Assembly (NCBI GenBank): GCA_964425135.1
Contig: CAYRKW010000004.1
Coordinates: 17,995-81,994 of the forward strand
DNA: 64,000 nucleotides
Direction of reading: 5' to 3'
Source of the DNA: CAYLLD01 sp964425135
GTDB lineage: Bacteria; Pseudomonadota; Alphaproteobacteria; Rhodobacterales; Rhodobacteraceae
The notes below the pieces were generated by a model that did not search any database, was not told the DNA's origin, and saw only the letters and a program-made list of their open reading frames with translations. Within the stretch, counting starts at the first letter, position 1, and each line of letters starts with the position of its first letter. Below, in pieces: positions 1 to 9,389 of this stretch. Both the position numbers and the translations under genes were made by a program.

Positions 1-2
1 CC

Positions 3-3000
3 GGTCTTGATCCGGCAGATAAGGCGATTTTCGACGCTGCCGTGCTTGATTTCGCGCTCACGGGCGATGCGGATTTCCTTGCAGGGGCGCTTGGCCTCGC
101 GGCGGAGCCGGAGGCGCAGTCCACGCCAACGGATGCGCCTGCTCTGCCTTCCACCGTCGGCGTTGCAACCGGCGAGCCGACAGGGGAGTTGACCGAAGGC
201 GACACCGGCACGACCTCAACGCTCTTCACGTTCTATCGCATTGGCGATGCCAGCGGCGCGGTCACGGTAGATTTCTCTGTTGAAGGCGATGTCGATATTG
301 ATGATTTCCAACCTGGATCGGTGATCTCAGGCTCGATCACCTTTGAGGCCGGGGAGACCACAAAAACCTATTCCGTGGATGTGCTGGGCGATCTGGAGAC
401 AGAAGGCGATGAGGACATTGTTGTCACCATCCAAGGCACGTCTGATCCAGCCGTTCTGATCGGCGCTTCAACCGCAACGACTAAAATCCTGACTGATGAT
501 TTTGCGCCTGAGGCGGTGGATGATGTGACATCTGGCGGCGAGAACGGCGACATAAACGGCAATGTGCTTGCGGCAAATCCAACCGATCCGGACAGCGATC
601 CGGATGGCGATGCGCTGACGGTGACCTCCTTTACGGATACCGATGGCACGGTTTATCCTGCCGATGGGGCGCAAGTCACCTTGGCAAGTGGTGCGACCAT
701 GATGATGATGGCCAATGGTAATTTCACCTTCAGCCCATCGGGTGACGGGACAGACACGATATATGATACGCTGGGTGATGGCGATCAGGCGACGGTTACA
801 TTTGCCTATGCGATCAGCGATGGAAATGGCGGCAGCGATACCGCTGATCTGACAATCACTGTGAACGGCGCGAATGACGCACCGATTGCGGTGAATGATG
901 ACATTACGCTTGATGAAGATGGATCGATCTCCTTCTTCCCGCAGGACAATGATCTGGACGGCGAGGGTGACGTTCTGGACGTCGAGGCTGTCGGCGATCC
1001 ATCGAACGGCACGGCAGACCTGGATGTGGAAGGCGGTCTGATCTACACGCCCAACCCCGATTTCAACGGCTCTGATGCGTTCACCTACGATATTTCCGAC
1101 GGAAACGGCGGCACATCGACCGCCACGGTGAATGTCACCGTCAACCCGATCAACGATGATCCGGTGATAACCAACGGTGGTGCGGTAAGCGTTGACGAGA
1201 CGACGCGCTTTGTCACGGATGTGGTTTCGGAAGATGTCGATGGTCCTGTCGTCACCTATGCGATTACGGGTGGCGCGGACGCTTCGCTGTTTGAGATTGA
1301 TGATGTCTCGGGCGCACTGTCCTTCGTTGACGCGCCGGATTTCGAAAATCCGCAGGATGCGAATGGCGACAATGTCTATGACGTTGAGGTGTCAGCTGAC
1401 GACACGGTCGGCGGTGTCGGTTCGGCGAGCTTTACGGTCACGGTGACGGATATCGATGACACAGGCAACGGGGCGCCGGTTGCTGTCGATGACACTTATG
1501 AGGTCAACGAGAACGGCATTGCGATTGGCAATGTGGTTAATGGCACGGTCAGCGATACCGATGGCAACACCACGGCCACCGGCACAGGCGACAGCGATCC
1601 TGAAAACGATCCGCTGACGGTCATCTCGGCGGTTGATAGCGATGGAAATGCGCTGAGCATTGATGGGCTGTTCAACGATCTGCCTCAAGGCGGTCAGACA
1701 ACGCTGACGCCAACCGGCGGCTTTGTGTTCAGCCCTGATGAGGATTTCGAAGATTTGGGCGTCGGTCAAAGCCGCGCGGTCACGATCACCTACACAATCT
1801 CCGACGGTCAGGGCAATTCGAACAGCGCTGACATCACCTTCAACATCAATGGCGAGAATGATCAGCCGGAAAACCGCTTTGATGCGTTTAGTGTCGACTT
1901 TGGCGTCCCGCTGACGATCAACATCGCGGAAGATGTACTGGCCAATGACGTGGATATCGACGGCGACGCGCTGTCATTTGTCGGGTTCACGCCGGATGAG
2001 CTTAACAGCGGTACGCTCATCGACAATGGTGACGGGACCCTGACCTACACGCCGGGCGCGGGCGGCGCGGAAGATTTCTTCTATTACACCGTATCGGACG
2101 GCAATGGCGGGGTTTCGGAGACCGAAGAGCCGATGATCTTCGACACCGGTTTCCCCAGCCAACGGCAGCTTGATATCTCGATTATCTCTCAAACCGAGGG
2201 TGATGACGGGATTACCGAGTTTGTCTATGGTATCACCCGCATTGGCGATGAAGGCTCTTTGCAGGTGACCGATACACTGACCGCGCAAACTGATCTGGTG
2301 GATCCGAACTTTAATCCCGACAATCTTCCCGATGCAACGCCGGATGTTGACTTCATTCCGGTTGACACCTCTGTCACCTTCGGGCCGGGCGAGACATTCA
2401 AGACGGTCACAGTGCAGGTCATTGGCGATACGGATGTTGAACCGGATGAAATATTCCAGCTCTTCTTCCAGTGGGTTCCGACGCCCGATGCGCCGGATGG
2501 CAATGGTAATTTTGATATTTTCAACGTGCCCCAAGATGCGACGGGCACGATCCTTAACGACGACAGTCCAAATCAGGCGCCGATTGTCACCAACGAAGAG
2601 TTCGAGAGCGAGTTTAGCGAAGCTATCAGCTTCACATTGGCCGATCTTTTGGCCAACGACATTGATCCAGATGGCGATCCGCTGACGATCACCGATTTCT
2701 TCCCTGAACTCATTGGCGGTCAGCTTGTCGAAGCGGATGGCGTCTTCACCTACACGCCCGTTGAGGAGTTTTCTGGTCCTGCCGGATCCGTCTTCTACAC
2801 CGTCAGTGACGGCAATGGCGGCGAGACATTTGGTGAGGCGACCTTCTTTGTGGACTTCCCCGGAGATCGAACCATCAATGCGTCGATCCTGTCGATGGAA
2901 GAAGGCGATGCAGGCGTTACCGAATTTGTGTTTGGCCTGACGCGCTTCTCGATTGCTGGTCAGGACACCGATTTGAACACAACTGATACGATCCTTATCG

Positions 3001-4577
3001 AAACAGGCGATGCCGATCCGGCGTTCAACCCGGATGATCTGCCAGCGGCAACTGCGGGTGTTGACTATGAGGCGCTCGAAACGTCGGTCACTTTCGCACC
3101 TGGAGAGACGTTCAAATCCGTCACAGTCAATGTCTTTGGTGACACAGAACTGGAGCCGGATGAGATATTCCAGCTCTTCTTCGAGCATCAGGGTGTCTAC
3201 GACAACTTCACTGTTCCAGAGGATGCGACAGCGACGATCGAAGATGATGACGAGATGGTCGAGCCGATGGCGTTTGATCCGTCAAATTATGACAATGTCT
3301 TTATTGGCGATGAAACCGACAATCCAATTCAGGGAACACCTCAAACAGATTGGATCGAAGGGCGCGAAGGCCGTGATGATATCGACGCTCTGGCCTCGGA
3401 TGACTACATCGCAGCCGGGTCCGGTAACGACTGGAATGTGCGCGGCGGTTCAGGTGCGGATGTCTTCCAGTTCGGCCTTGGGGATGATGATATCGTTATT
3501 ACTGACTGGCAGACCGGGGTCGACAAGATCCGTCTTATGGACGGCTTGGCGTTGAGCGATCTGTCGATTGCTGAGCAGACCTTCGGCGGTGTGACACGCA
3601 CAACACTCTCCACAGCCTTAGGGGATCGGTTAATCCTGATCAATCAAAACGCAGCTGATCTGGGTGAAGCGGACTTTGTCACCGGCGGCGCAGGTGAGCC
3701 TCCCGTCGATACGCCAGCGGGTTTTGATCCAGAGGATTATGAAAATGTTTTCACCGGTGACGATGAGGATAATCCGATCCAGGGCACGCCGCAGACAGAC
3801 TTCATCGTAGGCGGCGACGGTCGCGATGATATCAATGGTCTGGCCTCGAGCGACTATATCGCAGCAGGGGCCGGCAATGACTGGAACGTGCGCGGAGGAA
3901 GCGGTGCGGATGTGTTCCAGTACGGGCTTGGCGATGATGATATCATCGTTGCCGACTGGCAGGCTGGCGTCGACAAAATCCGTCTGATGGATGATCTGGC
4001 CTTAACCGACCTGTCGATTGTGGAGCAGACCTTTGGCGGTGTGACACGCACGTCGCTGATCACCGATCAAGGCGATCGTCTGATCCTGATCAACCAGACC
4101 GCTGCCGATCTGTCGCAAGATGATTTTGTTGACGGTGGTGATCCGGTTGATCCGCCAATGGGCTTTGATCCTGCGAACTATGACAATGTGTTCATTGGTG
4201 ATGGCGACGACAATCCGATTGCCGGAACGCCACAGACGGACTGGATCGAAGGCCGTGGTGGTCGCGATGATATCAATGGGCTGGGCGCGGATGATTATAT
4301 CGCGGCAGGTGCCGGAAATGACTGGCATGTGCGCGGCGGAACCGGCGCGGATGTGTTCCAGTTCGGCTTTGGTGATGATGACATCGTTGTGTCTGACTGG
4401 GAGACGGGAATTGACAAGGTGCGCCTGATGGATGGGCTGGAGTTGACCGATTTGACGATCATCGAGCAGACCTTCGGTGGCGTCTCGCGGGTCACCCTAT
4501 CGACCGATCAGGGCGACCGTCTGATCCTGATCAACGAGACCGCGGCTGGTATTAACGACACCGATACCATCGCCTGA
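3..4577 (+). CDS. Giant Calx-beta/cadherin-like repeat surface protein, 5' partial
   Basis: The reading frame is open from base 3, so the start lies upstream; the GTG at 42 is only the first possible start inside the window. About 1,525 residues are visible. By eye the order is: Calx-beta-like domain (nt 200-500), four to five Asp/Gly-rich cadherin-like/VCBS domains (nt 510-2130; motifs such as SDGNGG and NDAPIAVND), Calx-beta (2140-2560), cadherin-like (2570-2860), Calx-beta (2865-3250), then three near-identical C-terminal modules starting at 3273, 3723 and 4164. Each module begins FDPxxYxNVF and holds degenerate RTX-like motifs (GGSGADVFQ). Such proteins are usually secreted, calcium-stiffened adhesins or matrix proteins, often exported by type I secretion. 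No enzyme domain is visible. Role as adhesin is inferred from architecture. Confidence 0.85.
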   Translation, partial: GLDPADKAIFDAAVLDFALTGDADFLAGALGLAAEPEAQSTPTDAPALPSTVGVATGEPTGELTEGDTGTTSTLFTFYRIGDASGAVTVDFSVEGDVDIDDFQPGSVISGSITFEAGETTKTYSVDVLGDLETEGDEDIVVTIQGTSDPAVLIGASTATTKILTDDFAPEAVDDVTSGGENGDINGNVLAANPTDPDSDPDGDALTVTSFTDTDGTVYPADGAQVTLASGATMMMMANGNFTFSPSGDGTDTIYDTLGDGDQATVTFAYAISDGNGGSDTADLTITVNGANDAPIAVNDDITLDEDGSISFFPQDNDLDGEGDVLDVEAVGDPSNGTADLDVEGGLIYTPNPDFNGSDAFTYDISDGNGGTSTATVNVTVNPINDDPVITNGGAVSVDETTRFVTDVVSEDVDGPVVTYAITGGADASLFEIDDVSGALSFVDAPDFENPQDANGDNVYDVEVSADDTVGGVGSASFTVTVTDIDDTGNGAPVAVDDTYEVNENGIAIGNVVNGTVSDTDGNTTATGTGDSDPENDPLTVISAVDSDGNALSIDGLFNDLPQGGQTTLTPTGGFVFSPDEDFEDLGVGQSRAVTITYTISDGQGNSNSADITFNINGENDQPENRFDAFSVDFGVPLTINIAEDVLANDVDIDGDALSFVGFTPDELNSGTLIDNGDGTLTYTPGAGGAEDFFYYTVSDGNGGVSETEEPMIFDTGFPSQRQLDISIISQTEGDDGITEFVYGITRIGDEGSLQVTDTLTAQTDLVDPNFNPDNLPDATPDVDFIPVDTSVTFGPGETFKTVTVQVIGDTDVEPDEIFQLFFQWVPTPDAPDGNGNFDIFNVPQDATGTILNDDSPNQAPIVTNEEFESEFSEAISFTLADLLANDIDPDGDPLTITDFFPELIGGQLVEADGVFTYTPVEEFSGPAGSVFYTVSDGNGGETFGEATFFVDFPGDRTINASILSMEEGDAGVTEFVFGLTRFSIAGQDTDLNTTDTILIETGDADPAFNPDDLPAATAGVDYEALETSVTFAPGETFKSVTVNVFGDTELEPDEIFQLFFEHQGVYDNFTVPEDATATIEDDDEMVEPMAFDPSNYDNVFIGDETDNPIQGTPQTDWIEGREGRDDIDALASDDYIAAGSGNDWNVRGGSGADVFQFGLGDDDIVITDWQTGVDKIRLMDGLALSDLSIAEQTFGGVTRTTLSTALGDRLILINQNAADLGEADFVTGGAGEPPVDTPAGFDPEDYENVFTGDDEDNPIQGTPQTDFIVGGDGRDDINGLASSDYIAAGAGNDWNVRGGSGADVFQYGLGDDDIIVADWQAGVDKIRLMDDLALTDLSIVEQTFGGVTRTSLITDQGDRLILINQTAADLSQDDFVDGGDPVDPPMGFDPANYDNVFIGDGDDNPIAGTPQTDWIEGRGGRDDINGLGADDYIAAGAGNDWHVRGGTGADVFQFGFGDDDIVVSDWETGIDKVRLMDGLELTDLTIIEQTFGGVSRVTLSTDQGDRLILINETAAGINDTDTIA
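3273..4574 (+). repeat. Three tandem C-terminal modules of the surface protein
   Basis: Three coding repeats of about 440-450 nt start at 3273, 3723 and 4164. Each encodes, in order, FDPxxYxNVFxGD, a TPQTDxIxGRxGRDDI segment, a GNDWxVRGGxGADVFQ segment, a DxVDKIRLMD-like segment and an EQTFGGVxR...GDRLILIN segment. The protein copies are very similar while the DNA differs mainly at third codon positions, so the duplication is not very recent. Confidence 0.85.
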
Positions 4578-4644
4578 TCGACACCAAAGCTGAGCGCGGT
4601 TTCAACGATGAAACAGCAAGAGACGCGGCGCCTTAGACGCCCAG

Positions 4645-5268
4645 CTACTGCGCCGGAGCGAAGAAGAGGTTGAGCAGGGTCAACTGATCGGGCAGGCCTG
4701 TTTCCGGCAACCCGCGCTCTTTTTGAAACGCGCTCAGCGCGGCGACCGTGGCCGGATTGTCCGGAGCGCCGTCGGTTGTGCCGGGATCGAAATTAATCGC
4801 CTCAAGCCGTTGCTGCACCATCGACAGCACCTCGCGGTAGATCAGCACAGCGGCATCGCCTGTGCTGACGGTTACAAGCTCGGACTTCTCGCGCAAACGT
4901 AGAGTGATGACTTCGCGCAGGTAGCGATTGATCAGATCGAGAATACGCGCATCTGTCTCGCTCTCACAGGCGCGGGCGAGCAGGCCGAGCACCAGTTCGG
5001 TGGTCTGCCATGGCGTTGCGTCATAGGTCTTTGGCTGGAGCGCGTTGATGCCGCTGATATAGCCTTCGATCCAGCCGGCGGTGACATAATAATCCCGCGA
5101 CTTTTGCTCGCGAATGCCCAGATATTGCTCGCATGTCAGCCGTCCCGCGCCCTTGGCGGCAAACTCACCGTTGGAATCAGCTGCCAGGGCAGGGGAGACG
5201 GGCGCAAATGCCAGAGAACCGGCGGCGATCAATGGGGCGAAACGAAACATGGATTTCCCTTTGGACAT
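4645..5268 (-). CDS. Exported protein with a C-terminal peptidoglycan-binding-like region
   Basis: This 207-residue protein has a clear signal peptide (hydrophobic stretch ending ...PALAADS near residue 30). The middle region carries CEQYL, AGWIEGYISG and a conserved Cys (LARACES), somewhat like the Rap1a/Tai-type small periplasmic fold. The last 45 residues (DNPATVAALSAFQKERGLPE, then a Leu-rich end) read like half of a PG_binding_1 repeat. A periplasmic or cell-wall role is inferred; no catalytic motif is visible. It lies convergent to the large surface protein and downstream of the VPLPA protein on the same strand, but separated from it by a strong terminator. Confidence 0.7.
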   Translation of the reverse strand: MSKGKSMFRFAPLIAAGSLAFAPVSPALAADSNGEFAAKGAGRLTCEQYLGIREQKSRDYYVTAGWIEGYISGINALQPKTYDATPWQTTELVLGLLARACESETDARILDLINRYLREVITLRLREKSELVTVSTGDAAVLIYREVLSMVQQRLEAINFDPGTTDGAPDNPATVAALSAFQKERGLPETGLPDQLTLLNLFFAPAQ

Positions 5269-5327
5269 AGAATTGATTGCAGTCCCATTCAGCGCCGCGC
5301 GAGCAGCAAACGGGATGGTATTTCAAC

Positions 5328-5357
5328 AAAAAAGCGCGGGCACCGTCGCGCCCGCGC
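5328..5357 (-). terminator. Rho-independent terminator of the VPLPA-CTERM gene
   Basis: GCGCGGGC (5334-5341) and GCCCGCGC (5350-5357) form an 8-bp GC stem with an 8-nt loop. On the minus strand the stem is followed by six T residues (complement of 5328-5333). It lies just past the stop of the minus-strand gene ending at 5385. Confidence 0.85.
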
Positions 5358-5384
5358 CTTGATTGTTCTCAGTTGCGCCTTGCG

Positions 5385-6788
5385 TCAGGCTGCGCGGGAC
5401 TGTTTGCGACGGACCAGTCCGCCAAACCCTACCAGCCCGATGAGGTAAAGCAAGCCTGCGCCGGGGATCGGTACAGGTGTGACGCCGCCGCCACCTCCGC
5501 CACCGGTGCCGCCACCGCCCGTGCCGTCGTCAACGGTGATCGGTGTCATGTCGACTGTAACTGGCCCCGTGATGTTCAACAGCGAGACGCCAAGCGGGAA
5601 GGCTGCACCATCCGCAGGATCCAGTCCCAACGTCGGCTCAATGCCGCGCAAATCGAATTCAGAGACGCTAAACCCAAGCGTTCCGAATATGTCGAAGGTC
5701 TGACCTGCGAGCAGGGTGTAGACATCCGTGCCGATGACCAATTCGTATCCATCCGGGTCATTCACGGTCAGAAGCGATGGCGCTGTGACACTCGCAAACT
5801 CTGCGTTATTGGCCTCATAGGTGAAACCAACGCTGACCGGCGGGTCGATCCAGATGGTCGGACCTTCCGTCGCAGCATCGATCTCGATCACAAATGTGCC
5901 GTCCGCATCCGGTGGATTGGACGGCAGGATCGGCGTGAACTCGGACGCGCCATTGGTGTTGGTGAAATCACCAAAGCTCGACAGATAGACGGTTGTGTCG
6001 AGTACATCGTCAGATGCGTCGGCAAGAATGACTGTGAAATTGTTCAGCCCTTCTTGCACCGGCACATCAAACCGCAACAGTGGAATATTGTTGGGTGCAA
6101 TCACGCCATCAAGCTCGGTTCCGGGGATATTGGCAAAATCGGGATGGTTCACATTGATCGGAAGCGGTGTTGATCCCGGCGCGGCCCCCGTTTCCAGAGC
6201 GCCTGCCACATTCTGCCCATTCACAAACAGGCCGAACCCGTCAATAAAACTAGAGCCAACAAACTCGGGGAACTCCTCCGAGCCGAAAACGCCGATAAAC
6301 GAGATTTCTTCCACGCCAGCATCGACGTTGAACTCGATATCAAGCTGGATCGGATCAAAGTGCTGCACCTGTCCTGTGATGCCCGACAGCAAGTCATTTT
6401 GAGCTCCCGAAGCGATTGTCGACGAACCGCCGGTCAGACCGCCACTGGTGTTCGGACCGCTCGCGTAGTCAAGCACATCGCCTGTGCTCAAAACAATACC
6501 CGGCGATGGCAGCCCGTAGGTGCCGCCAACATTTAGATAAGTTCCCGCCTGTTGCGCGTTCGGATTCCCGAACCCGCCGTCGAAATCTCCTTCACCTTCT
6601 CCAAAGTCGAAAAACTCGCCGCCCGTAAGCTGCGCGTCGATGATCGTGATATTGTCGGCGTTGAGGAAGAGTTGCTGTGCAAGCGTGTCGGCAGTGTCTG
6701 TGCCCTGGATCACGATTGCGTAGGATGGAACGGCTGTCATACACGCGAGAAACGCCCCGCTGACAGCGGTTCTGAAAATACCAAACAT
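5385..6788 (-). CDS. Choice-of-anchor L family exported protein with VPLPA-type C-terminal sorting signal
   Basis: The 467-residue protein starts with a signal peptide (...MTAVPSYAIV) and ends with Pro-rich VTPVPIPGAGLLYLIGLVG, a Gly-rich hydrophobic helix and a basic tail (VRRKQSR). That is the tripartite layout of VPLPA/PEP-CTERM signals processed by exosortase-type enzymes. The body contains the choice-of-anchor L pattern: TYLNVGGTYGLPSPGIVLSTG near residue 90, GSEEFPE near 170 and FVNGQNVA near 185. A Gly-rich linker (GGGGTGGGGGGG) precedes the anchor. The likely role is an extracellular or envelope-tethered protein linked to exopolysaccharide; the ligand is unknown. No exosortase gene is in the window. 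Confidence 0.85.
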   Translation of the reverse strand: MFGIFRTAVSGAFLACMTAVPSYAIVIQGTDTADTLAQQLFLNADNITIIDAQLTGGEFFDFGEGEGDFDGGFGNPNAQQAGTYLNVGGTYGLPSPGIVLSTGDVLDYASGPNTSGGLTGGSSTIASGAQNDLLSGITGQVQHFDPIQLDIEFNVDAGVEEISFIGVFGSEEFPEFVGSSFIDGFGLFVNGQNVAGALETGAAPGSTPLPINVNHPDFANIPGTELDGVIAPNNIPLLRFDVPVQEGLNNFTVILADASDDVLDTTVYLSSFGDFTNTNGASEFTPILPSNPPDADGTFVIEIDAATEGPTIWIDPPVSVGFTYEANNAEFASVTAPSLLTVNDPDGYELVIGTDVYTLLAGQTFDIFGTLGFSVSEFDLRGIEPTLGLDPADGAAFPLGVSLLNITGPVTVDMTPITVDDGTGGGGTGGGGGGGVTPVPIPGAGLLYLIGLVGFGGLVRRKQSRAA

Positions 6789-7013
6789 AGTGATTAAGCC
6801 CCCTTAAAACTTGATTGTGTCTGTCAATGCTATCGATTTTAATCAAAAAATGAGACAAATCAAGTTTATGTTACCGAAGTTGAACGGGTGAAGTGACCTC
6901 AAATACGAAGGCGGCCCTTTCGGCGTAAGCGATCTGCCCTGCACCAGCCCCCCTTGCACTCACACGATCTACGGGACAGTCTTGCGCTCAGCCGTGTCGT
7001 TTGGGGGTTGATC

Positions 7014-7634
7014 ATGATCTGGAAAATGCCGTTTCTTGCGCTTTTTGTCTCCGTCATTGCCGCATTTGTCGGGGCGGAGGTCTTCCACGGCACCGATTGG
7101 CTTAGCCGCATTCCACCCGCAGGCTCAGATACGCCGTCTCCCGTCGCGGATGTACCACAGGCGGCGGTCAAAACCCTCTATCGGTCTGCCTATACCGCAT
7201 GGGCGGCGCTTGTGCTGATGATCCCCGCGTTCGTCTATGTCTGGCGGCGCAACAGCGGTGCATGGGCGCCGTGGCAGGCGTGGTGGACCGTGTCCTACAT
7301 CGCGTTTGCCATCCACATGTTCTGGGCCATGGCGATATTCTTTGGCGGTGATTTCGATGCGATGCAAACCTCCACCCGTGTCAGCGCGTTCTGGCCTGGA
7401 ATTGCCTTGCTTATCTGGTGGGGCATCGATGTGGTTCTAAGCTTTCTTGTCCGCGAGACAGCCCTGATCCGCATCCAGCGGATCATCGTGCATCTGCTCG
7501 CCTTTGTGCTGATGGTCGGCGGCTCGCTCGTCAAAGGGGAGACCTTGCCGATCAAAGCGCTGGGGCTGGTCCTGCTTTTGGCGACTTTGGCCTCAGGTAT
7601 TGCTGCATATCGGGCCCGCCGCAGCGTGGCGTGA
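7014..7634 (+). CDS. Uncharacterised multi-pass membrane protein
   Basis: From the ATG at 7014 the protein has 206 residues. I prefer this start because a G-rich element (TGGGGGT) lies about 6 nt upstream; the frame is also open from a TTG at 6954. There are about five to six hydrophobic segments: residues 4-22, then AWAALVLMIPAFVYV, SYIAFAIHMFWAMAIFF, FWPGIALLIWWGIDVVLSFL, a helix around HLLAFVLMVGG and a C-terminal LGLVLLLATLASG. No catalytic or transporter signature is recognisable. It stands alone between the VPLPA gene and a tRNA. Confidence 0.7.
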   Translation: MIWKMPFLALFVSVIAAFVGAEVFHGTDWLSRIPPAGSDTPSPVADVPQAAVKTLYRSAYTAWAALVLMIPAFVYVWRRNSGAWAPWQAWWTVSYIAFAIHMFWAMAIFFGGDFDAMQTSTRVSAFWPGIALLIWWGIDVVLSFLVRETALIRIQRIIVHLLAFVLMVGGSLVKGETLPIKALGLVLLLATLASGIAAYRARRSVA

Positions 7635-7737
7635 CTGTGGGTTTCCACGAGACAATCGAGAAAGTCCTTGAGATCGCCATTTCCTCTCACGCCATTGCCA
7701 GCGGCGCGGGGGGCGGCAGGTATGATTGCGGATGTGG

Positions 7738-7822
7738 TGGTACCCGAGGCCGGACTCGAACCGGCAAGCCGTTAGGCGGTGGATTTTGAATCCACTGCGT
7801 CTACCAATTCCGCCACTCGGGC
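7738..7822 (-). tRNA. tRNA-Leu (anticodon CAA)
   Basis: The minus strand reads GCCCGAGTGGCGGAATTGG..., with a 7-bp acceptor stem, a D-arm with TGGTAGACGC, an anticodon stem GTGGA/TCCAC around loop TTCAAAA (anticodon CAA), a short variable arm, a T-arm with GGTTCGAGTCC and an encoded 3' CCA. Its length is 85 nt, as expected for a class II tRNA-Leu. Confidence 0.97.
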
Positions 7823-7960
7823 ATTGATCCGCCGTTTATACGCACCGACTTGGCAGAGTAAAGCGCATTGGGTCAAAAATATCGCAAATCCCGCTTGTTC
7901 CCCTATGCAACTATGTCCACAGTCGCTGGCGTTGCAGTGGACTTGATGAAAGGTGAGGGC

Positions 7961-8589
7961 ATGAAATTTGCAGGATTGGCGCTGGCGGCTCTGTGCGCAG
8001 GCACGATGGCACAGGCGCAAACGGTGCTGGAGCCGGGCACGCGGATGTGTCTTGAGACGGCGCAAAGTTCAGGCACCAGTTTTGAGACCTGCATCACGAC
8101 TGCAATGGCGCAATGCGATGCGTATGAGAAGGTCTCCGCAGCGGCGCTCGACTGTCTGGTGGCGGCCCGCAACGAGTGGGGTGCAGAAATTCGCAAGGAA
8201 TTGGAGGCCTATGCGCTCGATGATCCGTCGTTGAAACGCATCGCGGAGATTGAGGCAAAATACATCACCCTGCGCAATGTCATCAATTGCGACCGGCAAA
8301 TGGAATTGAGCCTTGTGGACCGCCAGCCGTCCGATATCGACAAGCACAANNNNNNNNNNNNNNNNNNNNNNNNNNNNNNNNNNNNNNNNNNNNNNNNNNN
8401 NNNNNNNNNNNNNNNNNNNNNNNNNNNNNNNNNNNNNNNNNNNNNNNNNGGCAAATGGAATTGAGCCTTGTGGACCGCCAGCCGTCCGATATCGACAAGC
8501 ACAACAGCGCGACGTGTCAGGCGATGGGCGCAGCGGCCTCTTATGTCGAGTTTCTGATCCGCACAGGCATCGTCCAACCGCTGCGATGA
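7961..8589 (+). CDS. Small exported protein, interrupted only by a scaffold gap
   Basis: The start ATG at 7961 follows AGGTGAGGGC. The protein opens with a signal peptide (MKFAGLALAALCAGTMAQAQ). The mature part is Cys-containing (RMCLET, ETCITTAMAQCDAY, LDCLVAARNEW, NCDRQMEL, ATCQAM), suggesting disulphides in the periplasm. The frame is broken by 100 Ns at 8350-8449, but the 55 nt before the gap (8295-8349) repeat exactly after it (8450-8504). Collapsing them leaves 389+85 = 474 nt, an intact 157-residue ORF ending IVQPLR. Its stop overlaps the GST start by 4 nt. No family is recognised. Confidence 0.8.
8350..8449. other. Scaffold gap (100 N) with 55-nt overlapping flanks
   Basis: Exactly 100 N. 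Positions 8295-8349 and 8450-8504 are identical, so the two contigs overlap and the gap very probably has a true size of minus 55 nt. Joining them restores the exported-protein ORF. Confidence 0.95.
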
Positions 8590-9245
8590 AACTGGTCCTG
8601 CATCATATTCCGCAGAGCCGTTCGTTTCGCGTTTTGTGGCTCATAAATGAGCTTGGATTGCCGGTCGATGTGGTGACCCACGCCTTCGGGCGCAATCTGC
8701 ATGAACCGCCGTTTTCTAACATCTCCCCCGCAGGCCGCGTTCCGGCGCTGGAGATCGACGGGCGCGCAATGTTTGAAAGCGGGGCAATTCTCGAATTTCT
8801 GTGCGAGACCCACGGCGGCCCGCTCTACCGCGCGCCCGGATCGCCGGAGCGACGGGACTGGCTGATGTGGTTGCATTTTTCCGAAACCATCGGCCAGCAT
8901 CTTGCCACGCTGACCCAGCAGCATATCGCGCTTTATCCGCCCGAGTTGCGCTCGCCGGTGGTGATGAAGATCGAGCGGCGGCGGTTGGAAAAATGTCTTG
9001 CGACGGTAAATACAGCGCTGAACGGCAAGGCGTATCTGCTCGATAGCGGGTTTAGCGCGGTTGATGTTGCGATTGGATATTCGCTCGATATCGCTGCGAA
9101 ATTCACGCCGCTTGATGCCTTCGACGCCCTGCCGGACTATCTGGCGCGTCTGCAGTCGCGAAAGGCCTATCAGGATAGCCTGCCACCTCAAACCGATACA
9201 CCGCCCATATACAAACAGGCGTTTTACGATCTGCCTGAGGATTGA
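8586..9245 (+). CDS. Glutathione S-transferase family protein
   Basis: This 219-residue protein has an N-terminal thioredoxin-like domain (MKLVLHHIPQSRSFRVLW; SPAGRVPALEIDG with the cis-Pro; FESGAILEFL, the glutathione-binding ESxAI-type motif) and an all-helical C-terminal domain from about residue 85, with FSAVDVAIGYSLD near 160 equivalent to the N-capping box of GSTs. GSTs conjugate glutathione to electrophiles or reduce peroxides; the substrate cannot be told. The first catalytic residue is probably a Ser/Arg near SRSFR and not Tyr. The ATG overlaps the stop of the upstream exported protein (ATGA), so the two are probably co-transcribed. Confidence 0.92.
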   Translation: MKLVLHHIPQSRSFRVLWLINELGLPVDVVTHAFGRNLHEPPFSNISPAGRVPALEIDGRAMFESGAILEFLCETHGGPLYRAPGSPERRDWLMWLHFSETIGQHLATLTQQHIALYPPELRSPVVMKIERRRLEKCLATVNTALNGKAYLLDSGFSAVDVAIGYSLDIAAKFTPLDAFDALPDYLARLQSRKAYQDSLPPQTDTPPIYKQAFYDLPED

Positions 9246-9389
9246 GCGCCGCCGCGTGATCTAGGCGGTGGATTTGCCCACAGTTTTAGGGCGAATGCGC
9301 TTGACTCATCCTGCCCGCGGCGCAAACCTGTCGGGTATTGCCCTGCTTGCAAGGCAAACGCAATTTCAACGCACAACAGGGAAAATCAC

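Noticed and set aside
1974..3188. 404-codon open frame on the minus strand inside the surface-protein gene
   Set aside because: It is the antisense shadow of a strongly coding, repetitive Asp/Gly-rich frame; its translation is Arg/Ile-rich with no domain pattern.
8287..8589. Separate short gene starting before the 8350 gap in a second frame
   Set aside because: It is produced by the duplicated 55-nt contig end; collapsing the overlap merges it with the exported-protein gene.
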